From assembly GCA_028281065.1 (NCBI GenBank), contig JANQKN010000190.1, positions 1-64,000 on the forward strand: a stretch of 64,000 nt of DNA. Direction: 5' to 3'. Shown piece by piece: positions 24,494-33,410 of this stretch (within the stretch, counting starts at the first letter, position 1; the number at the start of each line of letters is the position of its first letter). The notes under the pieces were generated by a model that was given only the letters and a program-made list of their open reading frames with translations, was not told the DNA's origin and searched no databases. The translations under genes and the position numbers were made by a program. The stretch is from Flavobacteriaceae bacterium (GTDB lineage: Bacteria > Bacteroidota > Bacteroidia > Flavobacteriales > Flavobacteriaceae).

Positions 24494-25264
24494 CTATAGG
24501 TTTTTAAGGTTTTCGGAGAGGTAATTTACAACTTCCTCTTGAGATAGGGCCGAAAATTTCGCATATCGTTTTTCGCTGTGTACATCGACAATCTCATCCA
24601 ATGCGTCCTTTACCAAAGTCTTGTTGTGCCATGTATTGAGGGCTTTAATCACTTTGGGGAGGCATCCATTTTTGTAACTAATCTGTCCTATAACGTGCAC
24701 TAAGGTATCTCGAACCCTTCGGGTTTCGTCATTCTGCAATGTTTCCAGTAAGGGGAGGATGTCTTCGGGATGGGTCCGACCCCTGAGTTCGATCCCGTGG
24801 CATATCTCACGTCTCACTTCTTTATCAGGGTGGTTTAGATAGCCCTTGGCCCATTCCAGAACCGGCTGAGGGTTCTTTTGCCCCATCTTTTTTACAGATC
24901 CTATCACGGCATTGCGTACCCTATGATGGGGATCAAAAAGGGCTTCGTCAAAAAAATGGGATACTTTTTCGAAATGGAACATCCCAATCTCCCCAGCGGC
25001 ATTGATGGTGGTTTGCCTGATGAATTCGCTATCATGTTTTTTCAGTAATGATAACACCTGAAGTACTTTTTCCCGAAGTGAAACCTCACTATTATAAATA
25101 CGTCCTATGCCTTGATAGGCAGCTTTACGAATGTAGGTGTCTTCGTCATCAAAATAGGTGTGCATGGGGGAAAGGGTTCCGCCTTTCAATGCCTGCTCCA
25201 TTTCATATTGGATATTGGCCACTTTTTGAACCCTTTCTTCTTTGGGAAGATCGTAGAACCCCAT
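24494..25264 (-). CDS. HEAT-repeat protein
   Basis: This 256-residue all-helical protein has about five HEAT-type repeats (DEDTYIRKAAYQGIGRIY, HHRVRNAVIGSVKKMG, DKEVRREICHGIELRG). No enzyme motif is visible. HEAT proteins of this type act as protein- or nucleic-acid-binding scaffolds; some relatives are DNA alkylation-repair glycosylases, but the needed residues are not evident here. The ATG at 25264 shares its A with the TGA of the DUF3291 gene (TGATG). A TTG one codon earlier is less likely. Confidence 0.8.
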   Translation of the reverse strand: MGFYDLPKEERVQKVANIQYEMEQALKGGTLSPMHTYFDDEDTYIRKAAYQGIGRIYNSEVSLREKVLQVLSLLKKHDSEFIRQTTINAAGEIGMFHFEKVSHFFDEALFDPHHRVRNAVIGSVKKMGQKNPQPVLEWAKGYLNHPDKEVRREICHGIELRGRTHPEDILPLLETLQNDETRRVRDTLVHVIGQISYKNGCLPKVIKALNTWHNKTLVKDALDEIVDVHSEKRYAKFSALSQEEVVNYLSENLKNL

Positions 25265-25695
25265 CAATAGTCACTTTTAAAAGTGAAGGCATATTCACTT
25301 TCCCCATGCTCCCAAAGATGCTCCAAACGCTCTTTAGCTTCGTCTATGGTGGGAATATGACCTTCTTCCACATACCATAGCACCATGTGCATCTTGGGCA
25401 TGTTGGAGAACCATTCCTTTTTCCTCTTAAAGATTTCAACATGTTTGGAACGGTATACAAAGTCGAAAAGGCTTTGCCGGTCCTGCCAAACACTCATGTT
25501 AATGATAATGGATTCATTTTCGAAGGCCTTAATAGTATAGGCATGGTTGGACTCATCGGTTTTTAACCGCCATACAAATCCGGGGTAGGATTCTGCCAAG
25601 GCGTTGATCCTGTCTGTGTTGTTTACAAAGTCGGCCATAATGGGACTGTCCATAGGGGCTATGGCTTCTGCTATATTGAATTGCGCTAGAGGCAT
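25264..25695 (-). CDS. DUF3291 family protein
   Basis: This 143-residue small protein of the DUF3291 (dimeric alpha-beta barrel-like) family has the characteristic QFNIAEAIAPMDSPIMADFV start, the SVWQDRQSLFDFVYRSKH core and the MVLWYVEEGHIPTIDEAK end. Function is unknown; relatives resemble monooxygenase-type barrels. First gene of the probable DUF3291-HEAT-hydrolase operon. A strongly folded element lies 46-127 nt upstream of its start. Confidence 0.85.
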   Translation of the reverse strand: MPLAQFNIAEAIAPMDSPIMADFVNNTDRINALAESYPGFVWRLKTDESNHAYTIKAFENESIIINMSVWQDRQSLFDFVYRSKHVEIFKRKKEWFSNMPKMHMVLWYVEEGHIPTIDEAKERLEHLWEHGESEYAFTFKSDY

Positions 25696-25740
25696 GGGCT
25701 TAATTTTTTAGTAAGATAGCTAAAAATAGTGCATAAAAAA

Positions 25741-25822
25741 GGCACCTCGACTTCGGCGGTTCTAGTTGACGCAAACCTTACATTTCCGTCTGGGGAGATG
25801 ACTAGTACCTAATCTTGGTGCC
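25741..25822 (-). ncRNA. Multi-tier folded element upstream of the DUF3291 operon
   Basis: Read on the minus strand, nested arms pair in order: GGCACC/GGTGCC (outer, 6 bp), GGTACTAGT/ACTAGAACC (middle, 9 positions with one A-A mismatch) and GACG/CGTC (inner, 4 bp) with a 15-nt loop. The outer stem is followed by six T. It lies in the 5' region of the DUF3291 gene. It could be a structured leader, an attenuator or a dispersed palindromic element. I do not recognise a known riboswitch class, and it is not a tRNA. Confidence 0.45.
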
Positions 25823-25940
25823 AATACTTTATAATTGCGAAAACGGATGTTTTTTGCAAAGATGTTCCCAAATATAGCTTAAACGATTCGAAACAAAAAA
25901 TTACAAAGGCTTATTTGTAGGTGGTTTCACGAACGGAAAC

Positions 25941-26516
25941 CTAAATTCTTGTCTTTTTGTTCATTTCGCATAAGCGTATGATTTCTGTAATCCTTTTCTT
26001 TCTGGTTTCTTCCCGCTTAGCTCCATGCAGCCAACTTAAATACCCTTTTCTGTATCCAAAGGAAAAGTTCACATAGTTTTCAAAAGCGAGGGGAGAAGCA
26101 TCAAATGCTTTTTGTAAATCTTCGGGAATAACGCCGTTTTCTACATCATCCATGGCGGTCCATGTACCTGTTTCCTTGGCCAGATCGATCATTTTCCAAC
26201 CACTTTCGTGTATTAACCCTTCTTTTTCCAACCCTTCGACATGGGTTTTGTTTAACTTGCTCCAAGTACTCTTGGGATTTCGGGGACAGAAGTACTGCCT
26301 TCTTTTTCCCTCCCCCAGACTTTTTACCGTACTGTCTATCCAGCCAAAACACAAAGCCACTTTTACTGCTTCTTCCCAACGCATGGTTGGGATTCCAGTT
26401 TCCAGTTTGTAAAAAATTAAATAGATTCCGTTGGGATAGCAGTCGTGGTTTAGTAACAGCCATTCGCGCCATTCCACATCCCTGGGGAAGTAGAGTTCGG
26501 GTCTTTCGGGCGTCAT
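25941..26516 (-). CDS. YdeI/OmpD-associated family protein
   Basis: This 191-residue protein has the YdeI family core: ELYFPRDVEWREWLLLNH, the KVALCFGWIDST motif, RKSTWS-like PRNPKSTWSKLNK, and a C-terminal helical region (FDASPLAFENYVNFS, SWLHGAKREETRKKRI). These proteins have been called bacteriocin-protection proteins, but the mechanism is not established. The ATG overlaps the M1 peptidase stop by 4 nt (ATGA), so it is the tail of a probable secreted-protein operon although it has no signal peptide itself. Confidence 0.88.
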   Translation of the reverse strand: MTPERPELYFPRDVEWREWLLLNHDCYPNGIYLIFYKLETGIPTMRWEEAVKVALCFGWIDSTVKSLGEGKRRQYFCPRNPKSTWSKLNKTHVEGLEKEGLIHESGWKMIDLAKETGTWTAMDDVENGVIPEDLQKAFDASPLAFENYVNFSFGYRKGYLSWLHGAKREETRKKRITEIIRLCEMNKKTRI

Positions 26517-28132
26517 CGCTGTATTTTTTGTGAATTGACAAAAAAGTCTGGCTTCACATAAGCTTCCTTTATGTTTTTGTCAAATTCTTTAGTCTTCCAA
26601 GAAGCGGTTGGGAAAATCCATTCCTCTTTTCCGTCCACTACCATAATCACCGGCATATCGAATTTTTCGATAATATCCAGGTATTTGAATTTAAGCGTGT
26701 TGCCATCTATTACATACTCTATCTTGGGCACTTGGGTGGTTCGTAGGTACTGCTCCCAAAATTCAGTAAGGTCGATACCGGTTTCTTTGCTGAAGAAGTC
26801 TTCCACTTCTTTAGAGGTAACGGTTTGGTGGTAAAACTCTTTGTTCATTTTCCGAAGGATACCCCTCCATTTTTCATCGTCTTCCAATAATTGCCTTAAG
26901 GTGTGGAGGATATTAGCGCCTTTGTAGTACATGTCGCCACTGCCTTCGTTACGAACTCCATACTCGCCTATAAGGGGACTGTCATTTCTAATGATTCTAC
27001 GTGTTCCCACCACATATTCACTGGCAGCTTTGGAGCCAAAGTGATAGTCGAGGTATAAGCTTTCGCTATAAGCGGTAAACCCTTCATGTATCCACATATC
27101 GGCGACATCTTTATTCGTAATGTTATTGGCAAACCATTCGTGACCCGCTTCGTGGATAATGATAAAGTCGAAACGCAATCCCCAACCACTTCCGCTCAAA
27201 TCACTTCCATTATAGCCGTTTTTGTAGTTGTTTCCATAGGTAACACTGCTTTGGTGTTCCATACCCAGATAAGGAACCTCTACCAATTTGAAACTGTCTT
27301 CGTAAAAAGGGTAGGGGCCAAACCAATGCTCAAAAGCATCCATCATTAAAGGAGCTTGTTTAAACTGATGTTTCGCTTTTTCCAGGTTTTCTCTTAAGAC
27401 CCAATAATCCAAATCGAGTTCGTCTTTGGCACCTTTGTATTTTTCTGAAAAGTTCACATAATCCCCAATATTAACGTTTACTCCATAGTTGTTGATGGGG
27501 TTTACGACCTTCCAATACCATGTTTTGGTTTCTCCGTGGTCTTCGGTTTTTTGAAGCCTCCCATTTCCAACCGCCACTAAATCTGATGGAGCCGTAATGG
27601 CCAAATTGACCCCTTTATCGGGTTCGTCGGCAGGATGATCCTTATTGGGCCACCAAATACTCGCTCCAATGCCTTGGTTTGCTGTAGCGATAAAATCCTT
27701 TCCTGTACTATCTTTACTCCAGGTAAATCCTCCATCCCAGGGCGGGCGTACCGCTACTTTAGGCGTTCCCGAAAAATGAAGGGTTATTTTGTTTTCAATG
27801 CCTCCTCTCTGTCTTCTTAACTGAATATAATGTACAGCTCCCTTTTTTTGAAACGATAGCTCTTTCCCATCCTGAATTGCCTTATCAAGTTTCATGGGTT
27901 CCTGCAGTTCTATTTGCATGATATCCCCTTTTTTCAATGCTTTATAGGTAATTATGTTGACACCTTTTATGGATTTGGTTTCGGGAAAAACTTCTACCGA
28001 AAGGTCGTAATGCAAGACGTCCCACCAAGCCCTTTCCGGGGTAATGGATCCCATTAAGCGGTCTTGTTCACTAAAGGTTTGCGCCCCAGCAGTAAGGCTT
28101 AGGAGCAGTACTATATAGTTAATCAATTTCAT
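26513..28132 (-). CDS. Secreted M1 family aminopeptidase
   Basis: This 539-residue exported zinc aminopeptidase has a signal peptide (to ~AGAQ, residue 18). The N-terminal beta saddle (~35-245) is followed by the catalytic domain: the exopeptidase motif GMEHQ (290-294, in place of GAMEN), zinc site HEAGH (327-331) and third ligand Glu350 in WIHEGFTAY. The helical C-terminal domain of longer M1 enzymes is absent or reduced, and there is no T9SS domain, so it is probably periplasmic. I use the ATG at 28132; a TTG three codons earlier is possible. It is 15 nt from the M28 gene and coupled to the YdeI-like gene. Confidence 0.93.
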   Translation of the reverse strand: MKLINYIVLLLSLTAGAQTFSEQDRLMGSITPERAWWDVLHYDLSVEVFPETKSIKGVNIITYKALKKGDIMQIELQEPMKLDKAIQDGKELSFQKKGAVHYIQLRRQRGGIENKITLHFSGTPKVAVRPPWDGGFTWSKDSTGKDFIATANQGIGASIWWPNKDHPADEPDKGVNLAITAPSDLVAVGNGRLQKTEDHGETKTWYWKVVNPINNYGVNVNIGDYVNFSEKYKGAKDELDLDYWVLRENLEKAKHQFKQAPLMMDAFEHWFGPYPFYEDSFKLVEVPYLGMEHQSSVTYGNNYKNGYNGSDLSGSGWGLRFDFIIIHEAGHEWFANNITNKDVADMWIHEGFTAYSESLYLDYHFGSKAASEYVVGTRRIIRNDSPLIGEYGVRNEGSGDMYYKGANILHTLRQLLEDDEKWRGILRKMNKEFYHQTVTSKEVEDFFSKETGIDLTEFWEQYLRTTQVPKIEYVIDGNTLKFKYLDIIEKFDMPVIMVVDGKEEWIFPTASWKTKEFDKNIKEAYVKPDFFVNSQKIQR

Positions 28133-28147
28133 GTTTTTCAATTCAAT

Positions 28148-29482
28148 TTAATTTCTAAAGGTTCCTCCTGGAAAAACCACAACACTTTCATGGCCGTCCT
28201 TTCCTACGGAAGCCACGCCAAAGAAATAGTTGTCGATTACAATTCCATTCAAAGTGTATGCCGAAACATCCCCAACAAATTTACTATGGTCCCAAGTAGG
28301 GGAGGTGGTATCCCGCCAATAGATTTTATAGCCAACCGCACCTTCTACTTTGTCCCATTTTAGTTTGGCAGAAGGCTCTACGATCCCGCCTATTTTTACG
28401 TTTTTGGGTTCGGGAGGCGCCGAAGCTAGATTGGCCATGTTTATGGCGTTTACAGCGGTGAGTTTGGCAGCGTAATCGAAGTTTACGAATTTCAATTTAT
28501 CACCGTATTCAATTCCATCTTCATTGCGGATGTCTTGATGCTGTTGGGTGTAGTTTTCATGGGCTTCCATGATTCGGATTCCTGGGAAACCCACATCGCA
28601 AAAGGGTCTGTGGTGTCCACCACGTCCAAAACGGTCCAATCTATAGATCAACATCGGATTCATTTCGGGCATATAGGTTTTGGTGGTTTTATGAATGTAT
28701 CGGGCCAATTGTCTGGAAATACCGTCTACTTCCCCTCCGGTGTACCGTCGTCGGTTTCGGTTGTCGTCGGTTTCGGTAGGAGGGACTGGTTCACTGAAAA
28801 TCCTAAAATCACGATTGCTTATAACGCCGTCAACACCCGTAATGTTTCCGATCATGTCGTTATTGAGCACCCCGATTATTTCCCAACCGTTTTCCTTGGC
28901 GTAATTGGCAAAGCCCTTACCACCAAAGAGGCCTTGTTCTTCGCCACTTAATCCCAAATAGACAATGCTGTTTTCAAATTTGTATTGGCTCAACACCCTA
29001 GCGGCCTCTATGGCACCTGCCATACCACTGGCATTATCGTTGGCTCCAGGGGAGTCGTCCGTATAATTATTGGGATCGCTTATGCGGGAATCGATATCAC
29101 CGCTCATAATGATGTATCGATTGGGGTATTTGGTGCCTTTCTGTACAGCGGCCACGTTAACCACCCATACGTCTTTTGTGATTCTTCGGTTAGCTCCTTC
29201 TTTTACCAAATCTTTTTGGTAGAATACATCCAAGCAGTTGTTGCAGTCTTGGGAAATTTTGTCAAATTCAGATTTTATCCAACGTCGGGCTGCTCCAATC
29301 CCCCGTGTTTCCGAAAGGGTGTCGCTTAGGGTGTGGCGTGTACCAAAACCCGCCAATTTTGCAATGTCGTTTTCAATGCGTTCTGCAGAAACATTTTCAA
29401 TGATGTCATACATCTTAGTATCGGTCTGACATTTCGCAGTGTAAACCACTGATAATGATAGTAAAAATAGAAGGTATTTCAT
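28148..29482 (-). CDS. Secreted M28 family peptidase with altered first zinc ligand
   Basis: This 444-residue exported protein has a signal peptide (to ~KCQT), a Zn-peptidase M28 domain (~30-345) and a C-terminal FN3-like domain (~350-444). Metal site residues visible are Asp149 in GANDNASG (bridging), Glu181/Glu182 in SGEEQG, Asp209 in NNDMIG, and a His in TQQHQD. The usual first ligand, His in a GxHxD motif, reads Asp129 in SGDID (127-131). Asp can still bind zinc, so activity may persist with changed metal affinity. Members with this change may form a separate subgroup. Cotranscribed with the M1 gene. Confidence 0.9.
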   Translation of the reverse strand: MKYLLFLLSLSVVYTAKCQTDTKMYDIIENVSAERIENDIAKLAGFGTRHTLSDTLSETRGIGAARRWIKSEFDKISQDCNNCLDVFYQKDLVKEGANRRITKDVWVVNVAAVQKGTKYPNRYIIMSGDIDSRISDPNNYTDDSPGANDNASGMAGAIEAARVLSQYKFENSIVYLGLSGEEQGLFGGKGFANYAKENGWEIIGVLNNDMIGNITGVDGVISNRDFRIFSEPVPPTETDDNRNRRRYTGGEVDGISRQLARYIHKTTKTYMPEMNPMLIYRLDRFGRGGHHRPFCDVGFPGIRIMEAHENYTQQHQDIRNEDGIEYGDKLKFVNFDYAAKLTAVNAINMANLASAPPEPKNVKIGGIVEPSAKLKWDKVEGAVGYKIYWRDTTSPTWDHSKFVGDVSAYTLNGIVIDNYFFGVASVGKDGHESVVVFPGGTFRN

Positions 29483-29525
29483 GAGCTAACCATTTCACTA
29501 AAAATAGTAAAAATTATAGCGCGAT

Positions 29526-29972
29526 TTAGTCTTTTACCAAAACAAAACGATGGGTGTCGGTTTCGGTTACTGCCGTGCCGTTGTGTGTAATGGAATCAAT
29601 ATTATAGTCGGTACAGCAAGTACTTTGTAGGACGGAAAAATTGAACACCAGCGTATCAGTTTCAGTATCGCTCAATTCCAAAAAATAGGTGGTTTCGGTT
29701 TCAAGATCTGGGTACCTTGCTTCCAATTCATAATGATCTCCTTGAAGCCGTATTTTTAGGTACTGTGTACTGGTCGGGGTAAAGAGTTTAAAGGAATCCT
29801 TTACAAACACAGTATTAATGAGTGGGTTGTCTTCACTATCCCGATAGTCCAATAATACTGTATTGGGAGGACAAAGCACCAAGGAACAATCGGGGTATTT
29901 GTCTTCTTCACCTTCGCAGGCTATAAAAACAAACAAACCCATAAATAAGTATAGAAAATGAGCAGGTTTCAT
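29526..29972 (-). CDS. Small lipoprotein of unknown function
   Basis: This 148-residue protein has a lipobox at FIAC (Cys19) followed by EGEED, an acidic surface-export-like signal. The mature part is beta-rich and contains two CysCys-type pairs (CSLVLC, CC in STCCTDYNI) and a Thr/Asp-rich end (VTETDTHRFVLVKD). I do not recognise a family. Its ATG is 1 nt after the stop of the upstream PD40-NTF2 gene, so cotranscription and coupling are very likely. Confidence 0.75.
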   Translation of the reverse strand: MKPAHFLYLFMGLFVFIACEGEEDKYPDCSLVLCPPNTVLLDYRDSEDNPLINTVFVKDSFKLFTPTSTQYLKIRLQGDHYELEARYPDLETETTYFLELSDTETDTLVFNFSVLQSTCCTDYNIDSITHNGTAVTETDTHRFVLVKD

Positions 29973-29973
29973 T

Positions 29974-31503
29974 CTATTGAATAAAAGTGACCTTCGAAAT
30001 TAAGCCATTTTCCACTTCATAAATAGCAATGGCCGAATAATTTTGCCCATTAATGGTGAGGTATTCTTCATCGATCACCTTATTCCCTATAACGATCCTG
30101 TTCTTTATGGTGCAGTTAAGGTCGGGGGTGTTTTTAAAAAAGGTACCGTATCCACCCTTCATGGACGATTGCCCTTTAGAGGATAGTTTGTGGGGAAAAT
30201 TATATAGCTCTATATCTTGGGTATAGGTTGCCATAAAGGCATCGATATCCCTTGCATTATAGGCTTCCAATTGCTTGTCTACGATAATGGTTGGGTCTTC
30301 GGATGCTGTTTTATCCTGAATGAATGTCATTGACTGTATTTCTCCATTCCCTGTTTCATAAATAGTTGCTTGTCTAAAAGTAGACCGGTTCACTGTTCCC
30401 GTTTCTTCATCTACCACAATGTTTTTATAAACTATACGCGTTTTAACTTCCACAGTTAGGTTGGTATTGTTTTTCATAAACACATCATAACTGTTGCGCA
30501 TACGATCCCGTCCTACATACATAGTATCCTCTGGGAAATTACGTACCACTACATTTTCTGAAAAAGCATTGACAAAATCGTCCAATCTTCCTTCGTTGTA
30601 GGGCGCTATATGGGCTTGGACAATGTCTGATGGTGAAGGGAATTTGGGTTCAGCTACAAGGGCCATTTTTTTCCCATTAGGGCTAACGGCCAAGCGGGTA
30701 ATGTTTTCAATGTTGTTTTCAGAAAGGTTTGCCACTTGGTTCCATTCACCGTTTCCAAACAAATCGTATAAAAACAATTTATTACCGCTACCTATGAGCA
30801 ATTTGGTATCGTCTAGCCAAATATGGTCTTGAATACCAATGGGAAGCTGTACGACAAAAAAGCTTTCCAGGCTTTCCATATCCAATTGATAGACATCCCA
30901 GTTGCCTTCTTCGTTCACCGAAGTATAACTCATGGCGTCAGATCTTGGAACGTTATGAATCGACCTACCCGAAGCTTCGAGGAGAGTGTCTGTCTTTTTT
31001 GATATTAGGTTGGATAGTACTAAATCCAAGTTGTTTCCAGAAAGCACCGATCCTAGCATCCTGTTTTCATCATAGAATGTATAATAGGCTACTTGAAGGT
31101 TTTCGATGAGTTCTTTGGGAGCCTCGTTTAGGCTATATCTATACAAGCGCTGCTTCCCGTCGGGATCCAAACGAACAGCTGCTACATCTTTGGACTTTGG
31201 TATGAATTGGGGTGAATATTCACCACCTTCGGTAGTGTCGTATAGCCACTCTGTTGTGTTTGATGCAAAATCGTAAAGGGCAATATCCGTTTGGGCATTG
31301 CGGGTTTTGGCAAACAACAATTGCCCTTCGGGTGTAAAAGAGGGCTGGTTGTCGTAACCTTCGTTTTGGGAAATGTTCTGGAAATTTGAAACCTTGAAGT
31401 GGGCGTCAGAAAAGGAAAGATCCATTGTGTACACTTCCGTATTCGGTTGACTTATGGCTATAGTAGCACAAAGACAGCAGAAAATGGAAAAAAGGTGTTT
31501 CAA
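29974..31503 (-). CDS. Secreted PD40/TolB-like propeller fused to two NTF2-like domains
   Basis: This 509-residue protein has a signal peptide (MKHLFSIFCCLCATIAIS), a TolB-type WD40-like propeller (~35-290: GYDNQPSFTPEGQLLFAK, YSPQFIPKS, AVSPNGKKMALVAEP) and two tandem NTF2/SnoaL-like domains (~295-395 and ~400-509). The two share the pattern DDF/DAFMA ... NFP ... MKxxYxxF and the ending IxSMTFIQ/ISKVTFIQ, so the second arose by duplication. NTF2-like folds can be enzymes or ligand pockets; no catalytic pair is certain here. The start is a TTG, since a stop codon lies just upstream and no ATG fits. It follows the FG-GAP gene by 16 nt. Confidence 0.85.
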   Translation of the reverse strand: MKHLFSIFCCLCATIAISQPNTEVYTMDLSFSDAHFKVSNFQNISQNEGYDNQPSFTPEGQLLFAKTRNAQTDIALYDFASNTTEWLYDTTEGGEYSPQFIPKSKDVAAVRLDPDGKQRLYRYSLNEAPKELIENLQVAYYTFYDENRMLGSVLSGNNLDLVLSNLISKKTDTLLEASGRSIHNVPRSDAMSYTSVNEEGNWDVYQLDMESLESFFVVQLPIGIQDHIWLDDTKLLIGSGNKLFLYDLFGNGEWNQVANLSENNIENITRLAVSPNGKKMALVAEPKFPSPSDIVQAHIAPYNEGRLDDFVNAFSENVVVRNFPEDTMYVGRDRMRNSYDVFMKNNTNLTVEVKTRIVYKNIVVDEETGTVNRSTFRQATIYETGNGEIQSMTFIQDKTASEDPTIIVDKQLEAYNARDIDAFMATYTQDIELYNFPHKLSSKGQSSMKGGYGTFFKNTPDLNCTIKNRIVIGNKVIDEEYLTINGQNYSAIAIYEVENGLISKVTFIQ

Positions 31504-31519
31504 TGGATCTTAAAGCGTT

Positions 31520-33244
31520 TTATTTTCGCTTTTTACGAATGATTTTTCTACGTTTCTTTTTTCTTAATCCTATTTCTTCTATTTCAATAATATAGTCTCC
31601 TTCTGCTAAAGGAATATCACCAATGTCGATAGTGCTAATACCAGAACTCAGGAAGTTAGTCGAATACACCACACGTCCCTGCAAGTCGTAAATGGTGATC
31701 TTGGCAGAACCACTGGATAGTCCTTTAATGGAAATTCTATCTTTAAAAGGATTCGGGTATATAATAAGATTGTCTTGCTTCTGAACATCAACACTACTTA
31801 ATGTTGGAGTGTTTTCGTAAAGAATGATAATGTCTTCAATCTCGTCTATCAAGGTGATGTCCATAGCTCCATCATTGTTTCTGTCGTGGAGTATAGCACA
31901 AGAACCTGCTTGGGCGGTATCGTATGTAATAGGATTGGCAAAAATTCCGCCTCCTATGTTTTCGTAAAGGGTGAAGTCTGAAGTACCAAAGTTACTAGCG
32001 ATGAAATCGAGATCTCCGTCTCCGTCGATATCACCTACATCGATAGCAAGGGAAAAGCTTCCCACGGCATACTCATCGGAAACGGTTAGGTTTCCAGCAC
32101 CATCCCCAAGAAGGATACTTACTTCTCCAGAGGAAGAATTAACAGAAACAATGTCTGCATTTCCGTCGTTATCCATATCTCCTGTGGCTAACATCCATGG
32201 TGATCCAGAGATGGAAGTAACATCGGTTTCGGTAAAGTTACCTTGACCATCGTTGATAAGTGTCAATACATCGCTACTGCCAAATCCACCCACTGCTAAA
32301 TCCTGAATCCCATCGTTGTTAAGATCTACGGCAACGATAGAAGTTTCATTGCTTACGCTTGAGTTTGTAGTTATTGGAGCTTGGAATGTTCCTGTTCCAT
32401 CGTTCATAAGGATGGAATAGGAATTAGAGCTTCGGTTTGCGGTGGCAATATCGTCCCATCCGTCACCATTTACATCGATCACGGTAATACCGCGCACCCC
32501 AGTTTCGGCAGAATACCCTAATTCGTCCTCAAAAATATCAGTATTGGATCCCATGAAAACGCTTACGTTGTTGTTTTGGATGCTCCCTATAGCTACATCG
32601 ATACGTCCATCGTGGTTAAAATCGGATCCTTCGTTGGTACTCGGGTTGTTGGCGTTGGGCATATCGAAAACAGTAAAGTCGTCGTAACCACCGTTACCAT
32701 CGTTCAAGAATACGCGAATATCTTCAGCGGCTTCAGTAATCACCACCAAATCGGTATGTTCGTCATTGTTTACGTCACCAGCATACGCCCCGTAGCATTG
32801 TATAAAAGTTTCCCCAGGTTGCTCAGCCGAAAACTGATCTACCAATGTTTGGTTTAAAGTACCCGGCAAAGTTTTTATCCAGTAATTGTAAGCATACCCA
32901 TTATCCAATGCATCACCACCTGCACTTTCTATAGTCGAAGTAAGACGTACGGTTACCCATTCGCCATAAAAGAAATCGCGCTGTGGGGTAAAGGTAATTT
33001 CGGTATTACTTCCATTCAAACTAAGGGTTCCATCCATGGGTCCGGACCAACGTCCAAATACCATAAAGGAATCGGAAGTGACCGTGGCAGGATTCAATGC
33101 CTGATCGAAAGATATTGTTATGGAAGCAGTGGGTTCGGAAGCCATAGACTGTCTATCGGGGCTCATATTTTGCACTTGTGGTGCCTGTGCAAAACCCAAA
33201 GTTGCTAACAAACAGAGAGTTAGGGTGCTGGTAAAAATTTTCAT
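31520..33244 (-). CDS. T9SS-secreted FG-GAP beta-propeller protein with Ig-like head
   Basis: This 574-residue protein has a signal peptide (to ~FAQA), an Ig-like domain (~23-120: MSPDRQSMASEPTASITISF) and a propeller with seven calcium-type repeats: DVNNDEHTDLV, DFNHDGRIDVA, DVNGDGWDDIA, DLNNDGIQDLA, DMDNDGNADIV, DIDGDGDLDFI and DRNNDGAMDIT. It ends in a type A T9SS domain (IIYPNPFKDRISI, YDLQGRVVYS). The C-terminus runs on into an unusual polybasic tail (LRKKKRRKIIRKKRK) beyond the usual ending. Likely surface-attached or released; ligand unknown. First gene of a probable six-gene operon reaching 25941. Confidence 0.92.
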   Translation of the reverse strand: MKIFTSTLTLCLLATLGFAQAPQVQNMSPDRQSMASEPTASITISFDQALNPATVTSDSFMVFGRWSGPMDGTLSLNGSNTEITFTPQRDFFYGEWVTVRLTSTIESAGGDALDNGYAYNYWIKTLPGTLNQTLVDQFSAEQPGETFIQCYGAYAGDVNNDEHTDLVVITEAAEDIRVFLNDGNGGYDDFTVFDMPNANNPSTNEGSDFNHDGRIDVAIGSIQNNNVSVFMGSNTDIFEDELGYSAETGVRGITVIDVNGDGWDDIATANRSSNSYSILMNDGTGTFQAPITTNSSVSNETSIVAVDLNNDGIQDLAVGGFGSSDVLTLINDGQGNFTETDVTSISGSPWMLATGDMDNDGNADIVSVNSSSGEVSILLGDGAGNLTVSDEYAVGSFSLAIDVGDIDGDGDLDFIASNFGTSDFTLYENIGGGIFANPITYDTAQAGSCAILHDRNNDGAMDITLIDEIEDIIILYENTPTLSSVDVQKQDNLIIYPNPFKDRISIKGLSSGSAKITIYDLQGRVVYSTNFLSSGISTIDIGDIPLAEGDYIIEIEEIGLRKKKRRKIIRKKRK

Positions 33245-33410
33245 AGGGAATAATTTTTTAGCAATTTACAAAAAAAAGTGGTTCCTAATACAATTTAACA
33301 ACGGCTGAAAACCCTTGTTATTACTAGGGTTTTAATTCCTAAAACCCTATCGATTTAGTAGTTAATTAGTATTTTCCTTACAATTCCTTAGGATTTTGTT
33401 AGCAAAAAAG

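Noticed and set aside
25741-25822. tRNA gene in the folded element
   Set aside because: No T-loop GTTCGANNC, no anticodon arm geometry and no acceptor stem of 7 bp.
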